A DNA stretch of 24,784 nucleotides from an uncultured Campylobacter sp. (GCF_938017775.1 NZ_CALIIU010000046.1:1-24784); one strand, 5' to 3'. Shown: positions 16,241 through 24,251, numbered from the stretch's first letter. The notes: generated by a model from the sequence alone, not told the origin. Made by a program: numbers and translations.

Positions 16241-16243
16241 AGA

Positions 16244-16744
16244 TTAATCTTCAAGCAGCACTTCGATCTGCTCAGAGTCTTTTTTTAGCGCCTCCGCTTT
16301 TGCCGCGCGATCCGCCTTTAGCTTCGAGCTTAGCACCTCGTCGTTTAGAGCTAAAATTTGCACCGCCAGATACGCCGCGTTTTTTGCGCCCGCCTTGCCG
16401 ATCGCAAGCGTCGCGACGGGGATACCCGCAGGCATCTGCACGGTCGAATACAGCGCATCTACGCCGCCAAGCGCGCTACCGCCGAGCGGAACGCCAAGCA
16501 CCGGCTTGGTCGTATTCGCAGCGACCGCGCCCGCAAGATGCGCCGCCATGCCCGCCGCGCAGATAAAAACCTGCGCGCCCTTTTTCTCGGCGTCCGCGAC
16601 GTATTTTGCCGTGCGGGCGGGGCTTCGGTGCGCCGAAGATACGATCATCTCGTACGCTACGCCAAATTCGTTTAAAATTTTAGCCGCCTCGTAAACGACC
16701 TCATAATCGCTCTTTGAGCCCATTATTATAGAAACAAATTTCAT
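16244..16744 (-). CDS. purE: N5-carboxyaminoimidazole ribonucleotide mutase (PurE, class I)
   Basis: 166 residues from the ATG at 16744. It converts N5-CAIR to CAIR in purine synthesis. Motifs: MGSKSDYEV near the start, VSSAHRSP, AGMAAHLAG, and VQMPAGIPVATLAIG. The start is chosen from AGGAG 6 bases upstream and the ATGA overlap with the trhP stop (16741-16744); a longer frame from 16768 lies inside trhP. No purK is adjacent. A polar tail from about 145 is rich in Lys/Glu/Ala. Confidence 0.97.
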   Translation of the reverse strand: MKFVSIIMGSKSDYEVVYEAAKILNEFGVAYEMIVSSAHRSPARTAKYVADAEKKGAQVFICAAGMAAHLAGAVAANTTKPVLGVPLGGSALGGVDALYSTVQMPAGIPVATLAIGKAGAKNAAYLAVQILALNDEVLSSKLKADRAAKAEALKKDSEQIEVLLED

Positions 16745-18009
16745 TCTATCTCCTTTCTTAAAAAGCAAAACTCCGCGAGCTTCGCAGGCAGTTTAATCTC
16801 ATTTAGATTGCCGCTGTGAATCTCGCTAAATTCCTTACCGCTGCGACTTTGCAGCCTCTTAAATTTTAAATACGGCTTGCCGTCAAGCTCAAAAATTTCG
16901 CCGATCTCATTATCGCAAGCGCAAATTTTAAGGCCGCGCGGAGCAAAAATTTCATAGCTCTCGCCGGGCAAAATTTTATCCTTGACGCTTATAAACTCGC
17001 CGTCTTGCGAAATCGCACAGACCTGATGCGTGCCAAGCTCGATACTGCGGTCTAAATTTTGCGTATCCTCTCGCTCGTACGGGCGCTTTATCAAATATCC
17101 GTCGCTAAAGCCGCGGTTTTTAAGCGTCGCAATCTCGCGCTCGTAAACGCCGGCCTCAAATTTATCGCTCGCAGCATCGTCGATCGCCGCGCGATAAGCA
17201 TTCGTGGCGCACGCGACGTAGTATTCGCTCTTAGTGCGCCCTTCGATTTTGAAGCTGTCGATCGCGCCCGTTTGCATGATCTTTTGCACGTGCGAAATGA
17301 GGCTAAGATCCTTCGCGTTCATTACGAAAGTGCCCTCCCCTTCGCGCTCTTGCAAGCGGAAAAGCGCGCTGGTTTCGGGGTTTTTCGCGTAAAGCTCGTA
17401 GTTAAATCTGCAGTCGTTCGCGCAGCTTCCGCGGTTGCTGAAGCGCCCGCTTTGCACCGCGCTAACAAGACAGCGCCCGCTGTATGCGAAACACATCGAG
17501 CCGTGCACGAAAATTTCAATTTCTAAGTTTGGAATTTTATCTTTGATCTCTACGGCGTCTTTGAGCGTCATTTCGCGCGCTGCTACGATGCGAACGGCGC
17601 CCAGCTCCGCCCAAACCTGCGCATCCAGATAATTTAGCACGTTAGCTTGGGTAGAGACGTGAATCGGAATTTCTGGAGCTACGGCTCGCGCGAGGCTCGC
17701 AACGCCCAAAGTGGCGATTAAAATTCCATCCACGCGCAGGTCGCGAAGAAATTCCAAATGCCTTTTGATGTTTCCTAGCTGACCGTTGGTCGCAAAGCCG
17801 TTTACGGTCGCGTAGAGCTTCTTGCCGCGCTCGTGCGCGTATGCGACGCCCTGCGCAAAGCTTTCCTTGCTAAATTCCTTCGCGCTTCGCTGGCGCAGCG
17901 AAAATGAGCCGGTGCTTGCATACACGGCGTCCGCGCCGTAAGCTAGGGCTATTTTTAGTTTCGTTAAATTCCCAGCAGGAGCTAAGAGTTCGGGTTTTTT
18001 CAAATACAT
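16741..18009 (-). CDS. trhP: tRNA 5-hydroxyuridine synthesis protein TrhP (peptidase U32 family)
   Basis: 422 residues, close to E. coli YegQ and to Helicobacter 'PrtC'. Despite the family name, TrhP acts with prephenate to make ho5U34 in tRNAs. It opens PELLAPAGN and has the U32 signature EIFVHGSMCFAYSGRC (residues 165-180). C173, C180, C196 and C200 fit the four cysteines proposed to hold an Fe-S cluster. MNAKDLSLI and SFKIEGRTKSEYY are shared with YegQ. Its start lies 66 bases from the divergent PHP gene; AGGA is upstream of the ATG. This is the first gene of the long minus-strand cluster. Confidence 0.93.
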   Translation of the reverse strand: MYLKKPELLAPAGNLTKLKIALAYGADAVYASTGSFSLRQRSAKEFSKESFAQGVAYAHERGKKLYATVNGFATNGQLGNIKRHLEFLRDLRVDGILIATLGVASLARAVAPEIPIHVSTQANVLNYLDAQVWAELGAVRIVAAREMTLKDAVEIKDKIPNLEIEIFVHGSMCFAYSGRCLVSAVQSGRFSNRGSCANDCRFNYELYAKNPETSALFRLQEREGEGTFVMNAKDLSLISHVQKIMQTGAIDSFKIEGRTKSEYYVACATNAYRAAIDDAASDKFEAGVYEREIATLKNRGFSDGYLIKRPYEREDTQNLDRSIELGTHQVCAISQDGEFISVKDKILPGESYEIFAPRGLKICACDNEIGEIFELDGKPYLKFKRLQSRSGKEFSEIHSGNLNEIKLPAKLAEFCFLRKEIE

Positions 18010-18029
18010 TCCTAGTGATTTTTTAAGCG

Positions 18030-18046
18030 CGATTTTACTACAATTT
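18030..18046. promoter_or_regulatory. Overlapping divergent promoters between trhP and the PHP gene
   Basis: In this short spacer a plus-strand TACAAT (18039-18044) lies 31 bases before the PHP ATG, and a minus-strand TAAAAT (18037-18032) lies 23 bases before the trhP ATG. Neither has a clear -35 box, which is normal in Campylobacter. Confidence 0.4.
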
Positions 18047-18074
18047 AGCCAAAATTTTATTTAAGGAGCAGTTG

Positions 18075-18863
18075 ATGCGAGCCGATCTACACAACCACAC
18101 CTATCTTTGCAACCACGCTAGCGGCGAGCCGCGGCAGTATCTGGAAGCGGCGATCGCACGAGGCATAGAAATTTTCGGCTTCGCGGATCACGCGCCGATG
18201 AACTTCGATCAAAAATACCGAATGAGCTTCGAGCAGATGGAGCTTTATGAGCGGATGATTAGGGATCTGCGGGACGAGTTTAGCGGGCGGATCGACGTGC
18301 GGCTCGGATATGAAGTCGATTTTATGACGAAACGGGAGCTAATGGATGAGCGGATTTTCGCGCGCGAGGTCGATTATCTCATCGGCTCGGTGCATTTTTT
18401 AAACAACTGGGGCTTTGATAATGAGGAATTTTTAGATCAGTGGAGCGGGCGCGAGATAGACGACGTTTATCGCGAATACTTTGCGCTGATCTGCGCACTG
18501 TGCAGAAGCGGCAAATTCGACATTTTAGGGCATATGGATCTGATTAAAATTTTTAAATTTACTCCGAAAAAAGACATCAGAGTTTTAGCAGGCGGCGCGA
18601 TAAATGCGATCAAAAAAAGCGGCATCGTCGTAGAGCTAAACTCCGCGGGGCTTCGCAAGCCCGCAAATGAAATTTATCCAAGCGACGCGCTTTTGGCTAT
18701 GCTAGCGGATGCAAACATGCCGATCACGCTTGGCTCGGATGCGCACTCGGTAGCTCAAGTGGCGCTAAACTACGATAAAATTTACGCCAAAGCGCGCGAG
18801 TTCGGCTACGAGCGGATCGCCGTTTTCAAAAATCGCGAGCGGCAGTTTGTAAGTCTGGCGTAA
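18075..18863 (+). CDS. PHP-domain phosphatase, histidinol-phosphatase (HisJ/HisK) family
   Basis: 262 residues. Metal ligands of the PHP barrel are clear: DLHNH (H6, H8), NH at 13-14, GFADHAP, a Glu in GYEVDF, GSVHFL, LGHMDLIK and LGSDAHS near the end. In the HisJ group it removes phosphate from histidinol phosphate, but related PHP proteins have other substrates and no his genes are nearby. AAGGAG at 18063-18068 fits the ATG at 18075; the TTG at 18072 is too close. It is transcribed away from trhP. Confidence 0.85.
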   Translation: MRADLHNHTYLCNHASGEPRQYLEAAIARGIEIFGFADHAPMNFDQKYRMSFEQMELYERMIRDLRDEFSGRIDVRLGYEVDFMTKRELMDERIFAREVDYLIGSVHFLNNWGFDNEEFLDQWSGREIDDVYREYFALICALCRSGKFDILGHMDLIKIFKFTPKKDIRVLAGGAINAIKKSGIVVELNSAGLRKPANEIYPSDALLAMLADANMPITLGSDAHSVAQVALNYDKIYAKAREFGYERIAVFKNRERQFVSLA

Positions 18864-19029
18864 ATTTACGGCGGTCGCCTTTAAATTTAAAAAGGCGCGG
18901 ACGGCAAGAAATTTTAAAATTTCAAAATCTTCAGTGGCGTGAAAATTTCAAAAGCCTTGGCGGCGAGAAATTTTAAAAATCGCGGCGCGCAAAACGGCGC
19001 GCAGATAAAGTCGAATTTCAACTAAATAA

Positions 19030-19038
19030 TGTTAAAAT
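19030..19038 (+). promoter_or_regulatory. Extended -10 promoter of glnA
   Basis: TGTTAAAAT (TG, one base, TAAAAT at 19033-19038) stands 46 bases before the glnA ATG. The 220-base spacer also holds an exact GAAATTTTAAAATTTC (18908-18923) and a small hairpin, CGCCTTT/AAAGGCG (18876-18897), which may end the PHP transcript. Confidence 0.45.
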
Positions 19039-19084
19039 CCGCCATTAAATTTAGCCCGAATACGGGCGGAAAAAAGGAAAAAAT

Positions 19085-20512
19085 ATGGGAAAATTTGTTA
19101 ATGACGTGAAGGAATTTTTTAAATTTTGCGATGAGAACGAGGTCGAGTTCGTCGATTTTAGATTTACCGATCTAAAAGGTACCTGGCACCACGTCGCTTA
19201 CAACTACAAGCGCTTGCCGAAGGACTTCGCCGACGGAATTCCATTTGACGCGAGCTCGGTAGCGGCGTGGCAGCCGATCGATAAATCCGATATGATGCTA
19301 AAGCCCGACGTGCAAACGGCGTTTTTAGATCCGTTCACCGCGGACGTGACGATCATCGTCATCTGCGACGTTTACGACATCTACAAAAACGAGCTTTACG
19401 AAAAATGCCCGCGCTCGATCGCCAAAAAAGCCGAACAGTTTCTGCAAACCACGGGTCTTGGAGATACCTGCTATTTCGGGCCGGAGAATGAATTTTTCGT
19501 TTTCGACGACGTAAAGATCATCGACGATATGAACTGCGCGATGTTTAAGGTAGATACCGAAGAGGGGCATTGGAACAGCGGCAAAAACTACAAAGACGGC
19601 TTTAATAGCGGCCACCGCCCGGGCGTAAAGGGCGGCTACTTCCCAGTCCAGCCCGTCGATTCGATGGTCGATCTGCGCGCCGAGATGCTAAAAGTGCTAG
19701 AACAGATCGGGCTTGAGACCTTCATCTGCCACCACGAAGTAGCGCAAGGCCAGGGCGAGATCGGCGTCAAATACGGCACTCTCGTCGAGGCTGCCGACAA
19801 CGTGCAAAAATACAAATACGTCGTAAAGATGGTCGCGCACCTAAACGGCAAGACCGCGACCTTTATGCCAAAGCCGCTCTACGGCGACAACGGCAGCGGA
19901 ATGCACGTGCACCAATCGATCTGGAAAAAGGGCAAAAATACCTTTTACAAAAAGGGCAACTACGCAAATTTAAGCGACGCGGCGAGGTGGTACATCGGTG
20001 GCGTGCTAAAGCATGCGCGCAGCGTCGCGGCGTTTACAAACCCGAGCACCAACAGCTATAAGCGCCTAATCCCGGGCTTTGAGGCGCCGTCAATTCTAAC
20101 TTATTCGAGCCAAAACCGCTCCGCTTCGATCCGCATCCCTTACGGCAGCGGCGAGAACTCCGTGCGCGCGGAGATGCGCTTCCCCGATAGCACCGCGTGC
20201 CCGTACTTGGCGTTCGCGGCGATGCTGATGGCGGGAATCGACGGCATCAAAAACAAAACCGAGCCAGTCGGGCCGATGGATGAGAATTTATTCAAACTGC
20301 ACCTGGATGAAATTCGCGAGCGTGGCATCGAGCAGCTTCCGCACACGCTTCGCGGCAGCCTAGAGGCGGTGATCCGCGATAATGAGTATCTGCGTCCGAT
20401 AATGAGCGAGCTTTTTATCGAGACCTATCAGCATTTTAAATTTGAAACTCAGGTTTGGCCTTACGAGGCACGCCCTACGCCGTTTGAGTTTGCGACGAAT
20501 TATTCGTGCTAA
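19085..20512 (+). CDS. glnA: Glutamine synthetase, type I, without the adenylylation tyrosine
   Basis: 475 residues, full length. It makes glutamine from glutamate, ammonia and ATP as a dodecamer. Signatures include the catalytic loop DASSVAAWQ (56-64), FGPENEFFVF (131-140), the ATP-site KPLYGDNGSGMHVHQS (263-278), NPSTNSYKRLIPGFEAP (319-335) and RIPYGSGENSVRAEMRFPD (350-368). Where enteric enzymes have the adenylylated Tyr (NLYDLP), this one reads NLFKLH, with F403 (codon 20291-20293). I recall H. pylori GS having NLFKLT, so the loss is shared. AAGGAAAA precedes the ATG. It appears monocistronic, with no glnB beside it. Confidence 0.98.
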   Translation: MGKFVNDVKEFFKFCDENEVEFVDFRFTDLKGTWHHVAYNYKRLPKDFADGIPFDASSVAAWQPIDKSDMMLKPDVQTAFLDPFTADVTIIVICDVYDIYKNELYEKCPRSIAKKAEQFLQTTGLGDTCYFGPENEFFVFDDVKIIDDMNCAMFKVDTEEGHWNSGKNYKDGFNSGHRPGVKGGYFPVQPVDSMVDLRAEMLKVLEQIGLETFICHHEVAQGQGEIGVKYGTLVEAADNVQKYKYVVKMVAHLNGKTATFMPKPLYGDNGSGMHVHQSIWKKGKNTFYKKGNYANLSDAARWYIGGVLKHARSVAAFTNPSTNSYKRLIPGFEAPSILTYSSQNRSASIRIPYGSGENSVRAEMRFPDSTACPYLAFAAMLMAGIDGIKNKTEPVGPMDENLFKLHLDEIRERGIEQLPHTLRGSLEAVIRDNEYLRPIMSELFIETYQHFKFETQVWPYEARPTPFEFATNYSC

Positions 20513-20522
20513 GGCTAAATTT

Positions 20523-20562
20523 TATGCCGCGCCGCCCGGTTTTTACGAAACGGTGCGGCATA
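20523..20562 (+). terminator. Strong GC-rich hairpin after glnA
   Basis: TATGCCGCGCCG (20523-20534) pairs with CGGTGCGGCATA (20551-20562), 12 pairs with one G-U, around a 16-base loop, 10 bases past the glnA stop. No U-run follows, so it may be an imperfect terminator or an mRNA-stabilising stem. An exact GAAATTTTAAAATTTC follows at 20570-20585. Confidence 0.5.
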
Positions 20563-20641
20563 GAGACTTGAAATTTTAAAATTTCGCCGCGCGCGAGCTT
20601 TTGAAATTCCGTCGCGCGAACTGCGAACTTAGAAACCGTCC

Positions 20642-21895
20642 GTGAAGCTTCAACTCTTTTACCGCAAACGTGAAATTTTATACTTTCTGCTTATTTTGCT
20701 TGGAATTTTATCGCTAAACTTGGGTCTAAAATTTTATGAATTTAGAGAATTCCGCGAGAAAAACTACGCCTTTTACGACGCGCAAATTTTAAACGCCTAC
20801 GCCAAAACGAACGAGCGCGGCCGCACCTACACGGTGCTAAAGCTCAAAACGGCGGATTTCACACTCTACACGACTGCTGGGCTCGAGCGGGAATTTCACC
20901 GCTTCGCGCGCGTAAATATCGGCATCGTAACCAAAAACGTAAAATTTTTAGATTTTTTAAAGCAGCGCTTTTACGCGCCAAATTTTAAAATTTCAGCTGA
21001 GACCGCGCCCTCTGGAGCAAAATGGCGCGCAATAAGCTTCGTTCGCGCTCAGCACAAAGATGAGATGACGGCAGATCTTTACTCCGCGCTGTATTTTGCG
21101 ACCGAAATTTCAAAACCGCTGCGCGCTAGCGTGACGAACTGGGGCATAGCGCACATCATTTCCATAAGCGGCTTTCATCTGGGCATCATCTTTAGCACTG
21201 TCTTTCTGCTCGCAATGCCGATTTACCGCTATTTTCAAGATCGCTACTTTCCGTATCGCAGCGCCAAGCGCGATCTTAGCGTCTTTGTGATCGTGCTTAT
21301 GAGCGGATATCTCTTCGTGCTTGACTTTACGCCGAGCTTTCTGCGCTCGCTTGCGATGTGCTGCGTGGGGTTTTACCTCGCGATGCGAAATTTCTACGTA
21401 CTTAAATTTACGAACCTTTTTCTCACCGTCGCGCTTTTGCTCGCGTTTTTCCCAAAACTAGCCTTTTCGATCGGATTTTATTTCTCCTGCCTCGGCGTGC
21501 TGTATATTTTCCTCTACCTGCACCATTTCGCGCCTAAATTTAAGCTCTGGCAGAACGTCATACTTTTTAACCTCTACGTTTGGCTCAGCATGAACGCGGC
21601 GGTCTATTATTTCTTCCCGACCGCTTCGTTGCAGCAGCTTAGCGTAATGCCTCTAGGATACGTGTTTGTAATCTTTTATCCGCTGAGTATCTTTTTGCAT
21701 CTATTCGGGCTCGGCGGCGCGCTCGATACGCCGCTGCTTGCGTTTTTAAACTTTACTTTGCCGAGCTTTCAGGCGCAAATTCCGCCGCTTCTTTTCGCGC
21801 TCGCAAACATCTGCGCGCTTGCTGCGATAAAACTTCGTTGCGCAGCAGTTGCGTGCGCGATAATCGGAATTTCGCCGATATTTTTTATAACGTAG
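20642..21895 (+). CDS. comEC: ComEC/Rec2-family DNA-uptake channel, short form
   Basis: 417 residues, mostly membrane-spanning. One N-terminal helix (about 11-30), a soluble part of about 45-120, then the competence domain with the hallmark HIISISGFHLG (171-181) and about eight more hydrophobic segments to the C-terminus. ComEC carries single-stranded DNA across the inner membrane during transformation. The C-terminal metallo-beta-lactamase domain found in long versions (700 or more residues) is absent, as in other Campylobacter ComEC proteins to my knowledge. The start is GTG at 20642, with no good ribosome-binding site. It is probably independent of glnA. Confidence 0.88.
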   Translation: MKLQLFYRKREILYFLLILLGILSLNLGLKFYEFREFREKNYAFYDAQILNAYAKTNERGRTYTVLKLKTADFTLYTTAGLEREFHRFARVNIGIVTKNVKFLDFLKQRFYAPNFKISAETAPSGAKWRAISFVRAQHKDEMTADLYSALYFATEISKPLRASVTNWGIAHIISISGFHLGIIFSTVFLLAMPIYRYFQDRYFPYRSAKRDLSVFVIVLMSGYLFVLDFTPSFLRSLAMCCVGFYLAMRNFYVLKFTNLFLTVALLLAFFPKLAFSIGFYFSCLGVLYIFLYLHHFAPKFKLWQNVILFNLYVWLSMNAAVYYFFPTASLQQLSVMPLGYVFVIFYPLSIFLHLFGLGGALDTPLLAFLNFTLPSFQAQIPPLLFALANICALAAIKLRCAAVACAIIGISPIFFIT

Positions 21896-21901
21896 CGCAC
21901 G

Positions 21902-21921
21902 AAAATTCCGGCGGGAATTTT
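21902..21921 (+). terminator. Probable terminator after comEC
   Basis: AAAATTCC (21902-21909) pairs with GGAATTTT (21914-21921) around GGCG, 6 bases past the comEC stop. The stem itself supplies the T-run. Confidence 0.5.
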
Positions 21922-21937
21922 ATCCGTTGGAATTTTA

Positions 21938-21946
21938 TGCTAAAAT
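21938..21946 (+). promoter_or_regulatory. Extended -10 promoter of the YciI-family gene
   Basis: TGCTAAAAT (TAAAAT at 21941-21946) stands 28 bases before the ATG at 21975, directly after the comEC terminator stem. Confidence 0.5.
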
Positions 21947-21974
21947 CGCGCTTTAAATCTCACAAAGGATCAAA

Positions 21975-22265
21975 ATGTTTATTGCAAACCTCACTTACGT
22001 TAAAGAAATTAGCGAAATCGATCGCTTCATCAACGAGCACAACACGTTTTTAGATAAATTTTTCGCGGCGGATAAATTTATCTGCTCGGGGCGCAAAGTC
22101 CCTCGCACCGGCGGCATCATCTTAATCAATGCCAAAGACTGCGCGGAGCTTGATGAGATCATCGCGCAAGATCCGTTCTTTCAAAACGGCGTCGCAAAAT
22201 ACGAGATCATAGAATTTACGCCGACGAAATTTGCGCCCGAGTTTTGGCGACTTTTTAGCGAATAA
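21975..22265 (+). CDS. YciI-family (YCII domain) protein
   Basis: 96 residues, one domain with a ferredoxin-like dimer fold. The family His is H22 (INEHNTFLDKFF), followed by FICSGRKVPRTGGIILINA (35-53), and the conserved Asp is in AQDPFFQNGVAKYEI. YCII proteins are small putative enzymes of largely unknown substrate. AAAGGA precedes the ATG; promoter and upstream terminator are listed separately. Confidence 0.9.
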   Translation: MFIANLTYVKEISEIDRFINEHNTFLDKFFAADKFICSGRKVPRTGGIILINAKDCAELDEIIAQDPFFQNGVAKYEIIEFTPTKFAPEFWRLFSE

Positions 22266-22312
22266 ACGGCGCGGGTTAAATTTTAAAATTTACGCGCTCA
22301 AACATGCCTCTG

Positions 22313-22423
22313 AAATTTAGCCGTTTTGCGCGCGAGATAAAATTCCCGCTAAATTTAAAAGCCGGTCGCGGCGGCCAATTTAGATAAGCTTAAAACTGAA
22401 ATTATGCAAAAACGGCTAAATTT
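22313..22423 (+). repeat. 15-bp inverted repeat with right arm touching the GNAT ribosome-binding site
   Basis: AAATTTAGCCGTTTT (22313-22327) and AAAACGGCTAAATTT (22409-22423) are perfect complements 81 bases apart, with a GC on the inner side of each arm extending the pairing after one bulged A. The right arm ends directly before AAAGGAG (22424-22430). Confidence 0.6.
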
Positions 22424-22435
22424 AAAGGAGACCGG

Positions 22436-23180
22436 GTGCTGATAAAACTGCGGCTCGCAACGCCGCAAGATGCAGAGGCGCTGCTTGAAATTTACGCGCC
22501 TTACGTAAAGCAAACGGCGATCAGCTTCGAATACGACGTGCCCAGCGCCGCGGAATTTGCGGAGCGCATCGAGCAGACGCTGCAAAGATACCCCTATCTA
22601 CTCGCTTACGTAAGCGATGAGGCGGCATGCGCGGACGACGAACGGAATGAAAATTTTAAAATTTCTGCGAGCGCGGCGGGCGCAGAGAGTGAATTTCGCC
22701 CGCAGACGAAGCGCGAGATCGCACAAACGCCGCGCCAAAGCAAAGCGGCGTAAATTTAAAACCGAATCAAATCCTCGGCTATGCCTACGCTTCGGTTTTC
22801 AAAGAGCGCGCGGCATACGATTGGTCAGCGGAGTGCTCGGTTTACGTGTCGCGAAACGTGCGCGCTTTGGGCATCGGCAGGCTGCTCTACGAGGCGCTAC
22901 AGCGCGCGCTTAGGGCTCAAAATATCGTAGATATGAACGCTTGCATCGCTTGCGGGGATGACGAATATCTAAACGACGCGAGCGTGCGATTTCACAAGCG
23001 CATGGGCTTTCGCTTCGTCGGCAGATTCGAGCGCTGCGCCTCGCCTATAAATTCGGCCGCTGGTATGATATGACGTGGATGCAAAAACCCATCGGCAAGC
23101 ATCTGCAAAATCAGCCCGCAATGAGGCCTTTCGCGCGCTTTAGAGATGAAATTTGCGCGAGCGCGGGCATTGAAATTTAA
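22436..23180 (+). pseudogene. Phosphinothricin-type GNAT N-acetyltransferase broken by two frameshifts
   Basis: Three pieces in three frames give one GNAT protein. Piece 1 from GTG 22436 (RBS AAAGGAG): LRLATPQDAEALLEIYAPYV up to RYPYLLAYVSDEA, then runs into unrelated Ala/charged sequence and stops at 22753. Piece 2, to the 'minus one' frame, resumes as NQILGYAYASVFKERAAY, with the acetyl-CoA loop VRALGIGRLLYEAL and VRFHKRMGFRFVGRFER. Piece 3, another 'minus one' step at about 23035, continues AYKFGRWYDMTWMQKPIG and stops at 23180. Relatives acetylate phosphinothricin or methionine sulfoximine. The interruption before NQILGYAY (about 22620-22765) contains an exact AAATTTTAAAATTT (22651-22664). 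A sequencing error could explain one shift, less easily both. Confidence 0.82.
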
Positions 23181-23195
23181 TTTAAAGGAAAAACT

Positions 23196-24083
23196 TTGAC
23201 GCACTTTATCATAGACGACGAAAATATCGACGTCGATAATATATTCGACGTCGTAAATCTCAAAGAGGGCGACGAGCTAAATATAGTCTCCAACACCGCC
23301 AAAAAGATCGGCGCCTTAACCCTTGCGCGCCTATCCAAGATGGGCGTTAGCATAGGCGAGGTCTTTACGATCGGTAAGCAAAGAAAGGATTTCGCCGATA
23401 AGATCATCGTGTTTTTGATGGGTAAGCTCTGCGGAGCCGAGGGCAAGATCGGCATCGTCAGCAACGATAAATTTTACGACGACGTGATAGAATTCTTTAA
23501 CAATCTAAACTACCGCAAAAATCCTAAATTTGAAAAGATCAGTCTAGCCTCGCATGCCGCAGGGACGAACGCAAAGCAAGGCAAAGCAAACGGCGCGGCA
23601 GAGAAAAAAGCCCAAAAAGCGGAGTCGGAAGCTACAAAGCAGGAGCCAAAAACTGCGAAATGTGAGCCAAAGGCTCAAAAGCAAGGTATAAAAGCCGCAA
23701 AGCAGGAGTCAAAAGCCGCACAACAGGAACAAAAAGCCGCAAATTCTAAAATCGTCAAAGCAGACCTTGCCGCGGCGAAGGCGCTGATCCCACAGTGCGT
23801 GAGCCTGCAAGCCCTTTACGGCGCGTGCGTCGCAAAGCTCGGCAGAGCCAAAGGCTGCGAGGCCTACCGCGAGATCAAGGACGACGCGCGGACGCGATAC
23901 GCGAGCATCACCTACGATAGCGACCTAAAAGACGGTGCCGTAAGGCGAAACGCGATCAAGCTATACCGCGAAAGCGGCGGCGATATGGCGGAATTTCACA
24001 ATAAGCTGACGAGCGAATACAAACACGCGGGGCCTGAAATTTACAAGGAATTTAAAGAAAAACTCGTCGGAAAGATGATCTAG
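23196..24083 (+). CDS. Unrecognised protein with PIN/NYN-like N-terminal domain and heptad-repeat linker
   Basis: 295 residues from TTG at 23196 (AAAGGA 6 bases upstream). Residues 1-115 look like a PIN/NYN-type nuclease fold: an opening strand ending in acidic residues (FIIDDEN, D7, D8, E9), a strand followed by SNTAKK, then KDFADK (D65, D68) and the motif IVSNDKFYDD (87-96) near the third acid cluster. Residues 116-188 are a low-complexity Lys/Ala/Gln/Glu linker containing five seven-residue repeats (148-182). The last 100 residues are helical and basic, with no family I know. The nuclease idea is inference from pattern only. It follows the broken GNAT gene by 15 bases. Confidence 0.8.
   Translation: MTHFIIDDENIDVDNIFDVVNLKEGDELNIVSNTAKKIGALTLARLSKMGVSIGEVFTIGKQRKDFADKIIVFLMGKLCGAEGKIGIVSNDKFYDDVIEFFNNLNYRKNPKFEKISLASHAAGTNAKQGKANGAAEKKAQKAESEATKQEPKTAKCEPKAQKQGIKAAKQESKAAQQEQKAANSKIVKADLAAAKALIPQCVSLQALYGACVAKLGRAKGCEAYREIKDDARTRYASITYDSDLKDGAVRRNAIKLYRESGGDMAEFHNKLTSEYKHAGPEIYKEFKEKLVGKMI
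23637..23741 (+). repeat. Five imperfect 21-bp tandem repeats inside the PIN/NYN-like gene
   Basis: The units encode KQEPKTA, KCEPKAQ, KQGIKAA, KQESKAA and QQEQKAA. As each unit is 21 bases, gain or loss of copies keeps the frame, so the linker can vary in length between strains. Confidence 0.75.
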
Positions 24084-24251
24084 GCGACTCGGGCGCAAGG
24101 ATTTAAGGCGCAGCGATAGAGCGCATCGCGACGTAGCAGCTAAAGCACGGTCTAGCGGCGTTAGATGTATCGTTACGGCGCGCGGTATGATGCAGCGCAA
24201 CATAAGTGCGCCCGAAATAAAGCTGTTTGCTTACGCGGCATCGGTCTTATT
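24084..24251. other. Gene-free spacer
   Basis: No credible gene, RNA gene or clear terminator found. A frame on the minus strand over 23961-24203 is antisense to the end of the preceding gene and has no ribosome-binding site. Confidence 0.4.

Noticed and set aside
16300..16694. Three long frames on the plus strand across purE (for example 16358-16675)
   Set aside because: They are antisense to a clear purE, are rich in Arg/Ala/Pro as expected from opposite-strand GC-rich codons, and have no ribosome-binding sites.
17059..17526. 155-residue plus-strand frame inside trhP
   Set aside because: It is a shadow of trhP with no family resemblance or start signal.
22653..22660. A mobile element or IS in the GNAT interruption
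   Set aside because: The insert is only about 145 bases, has no terminal repeats or target duplication that I can see, and encodes nothing transposase-like.
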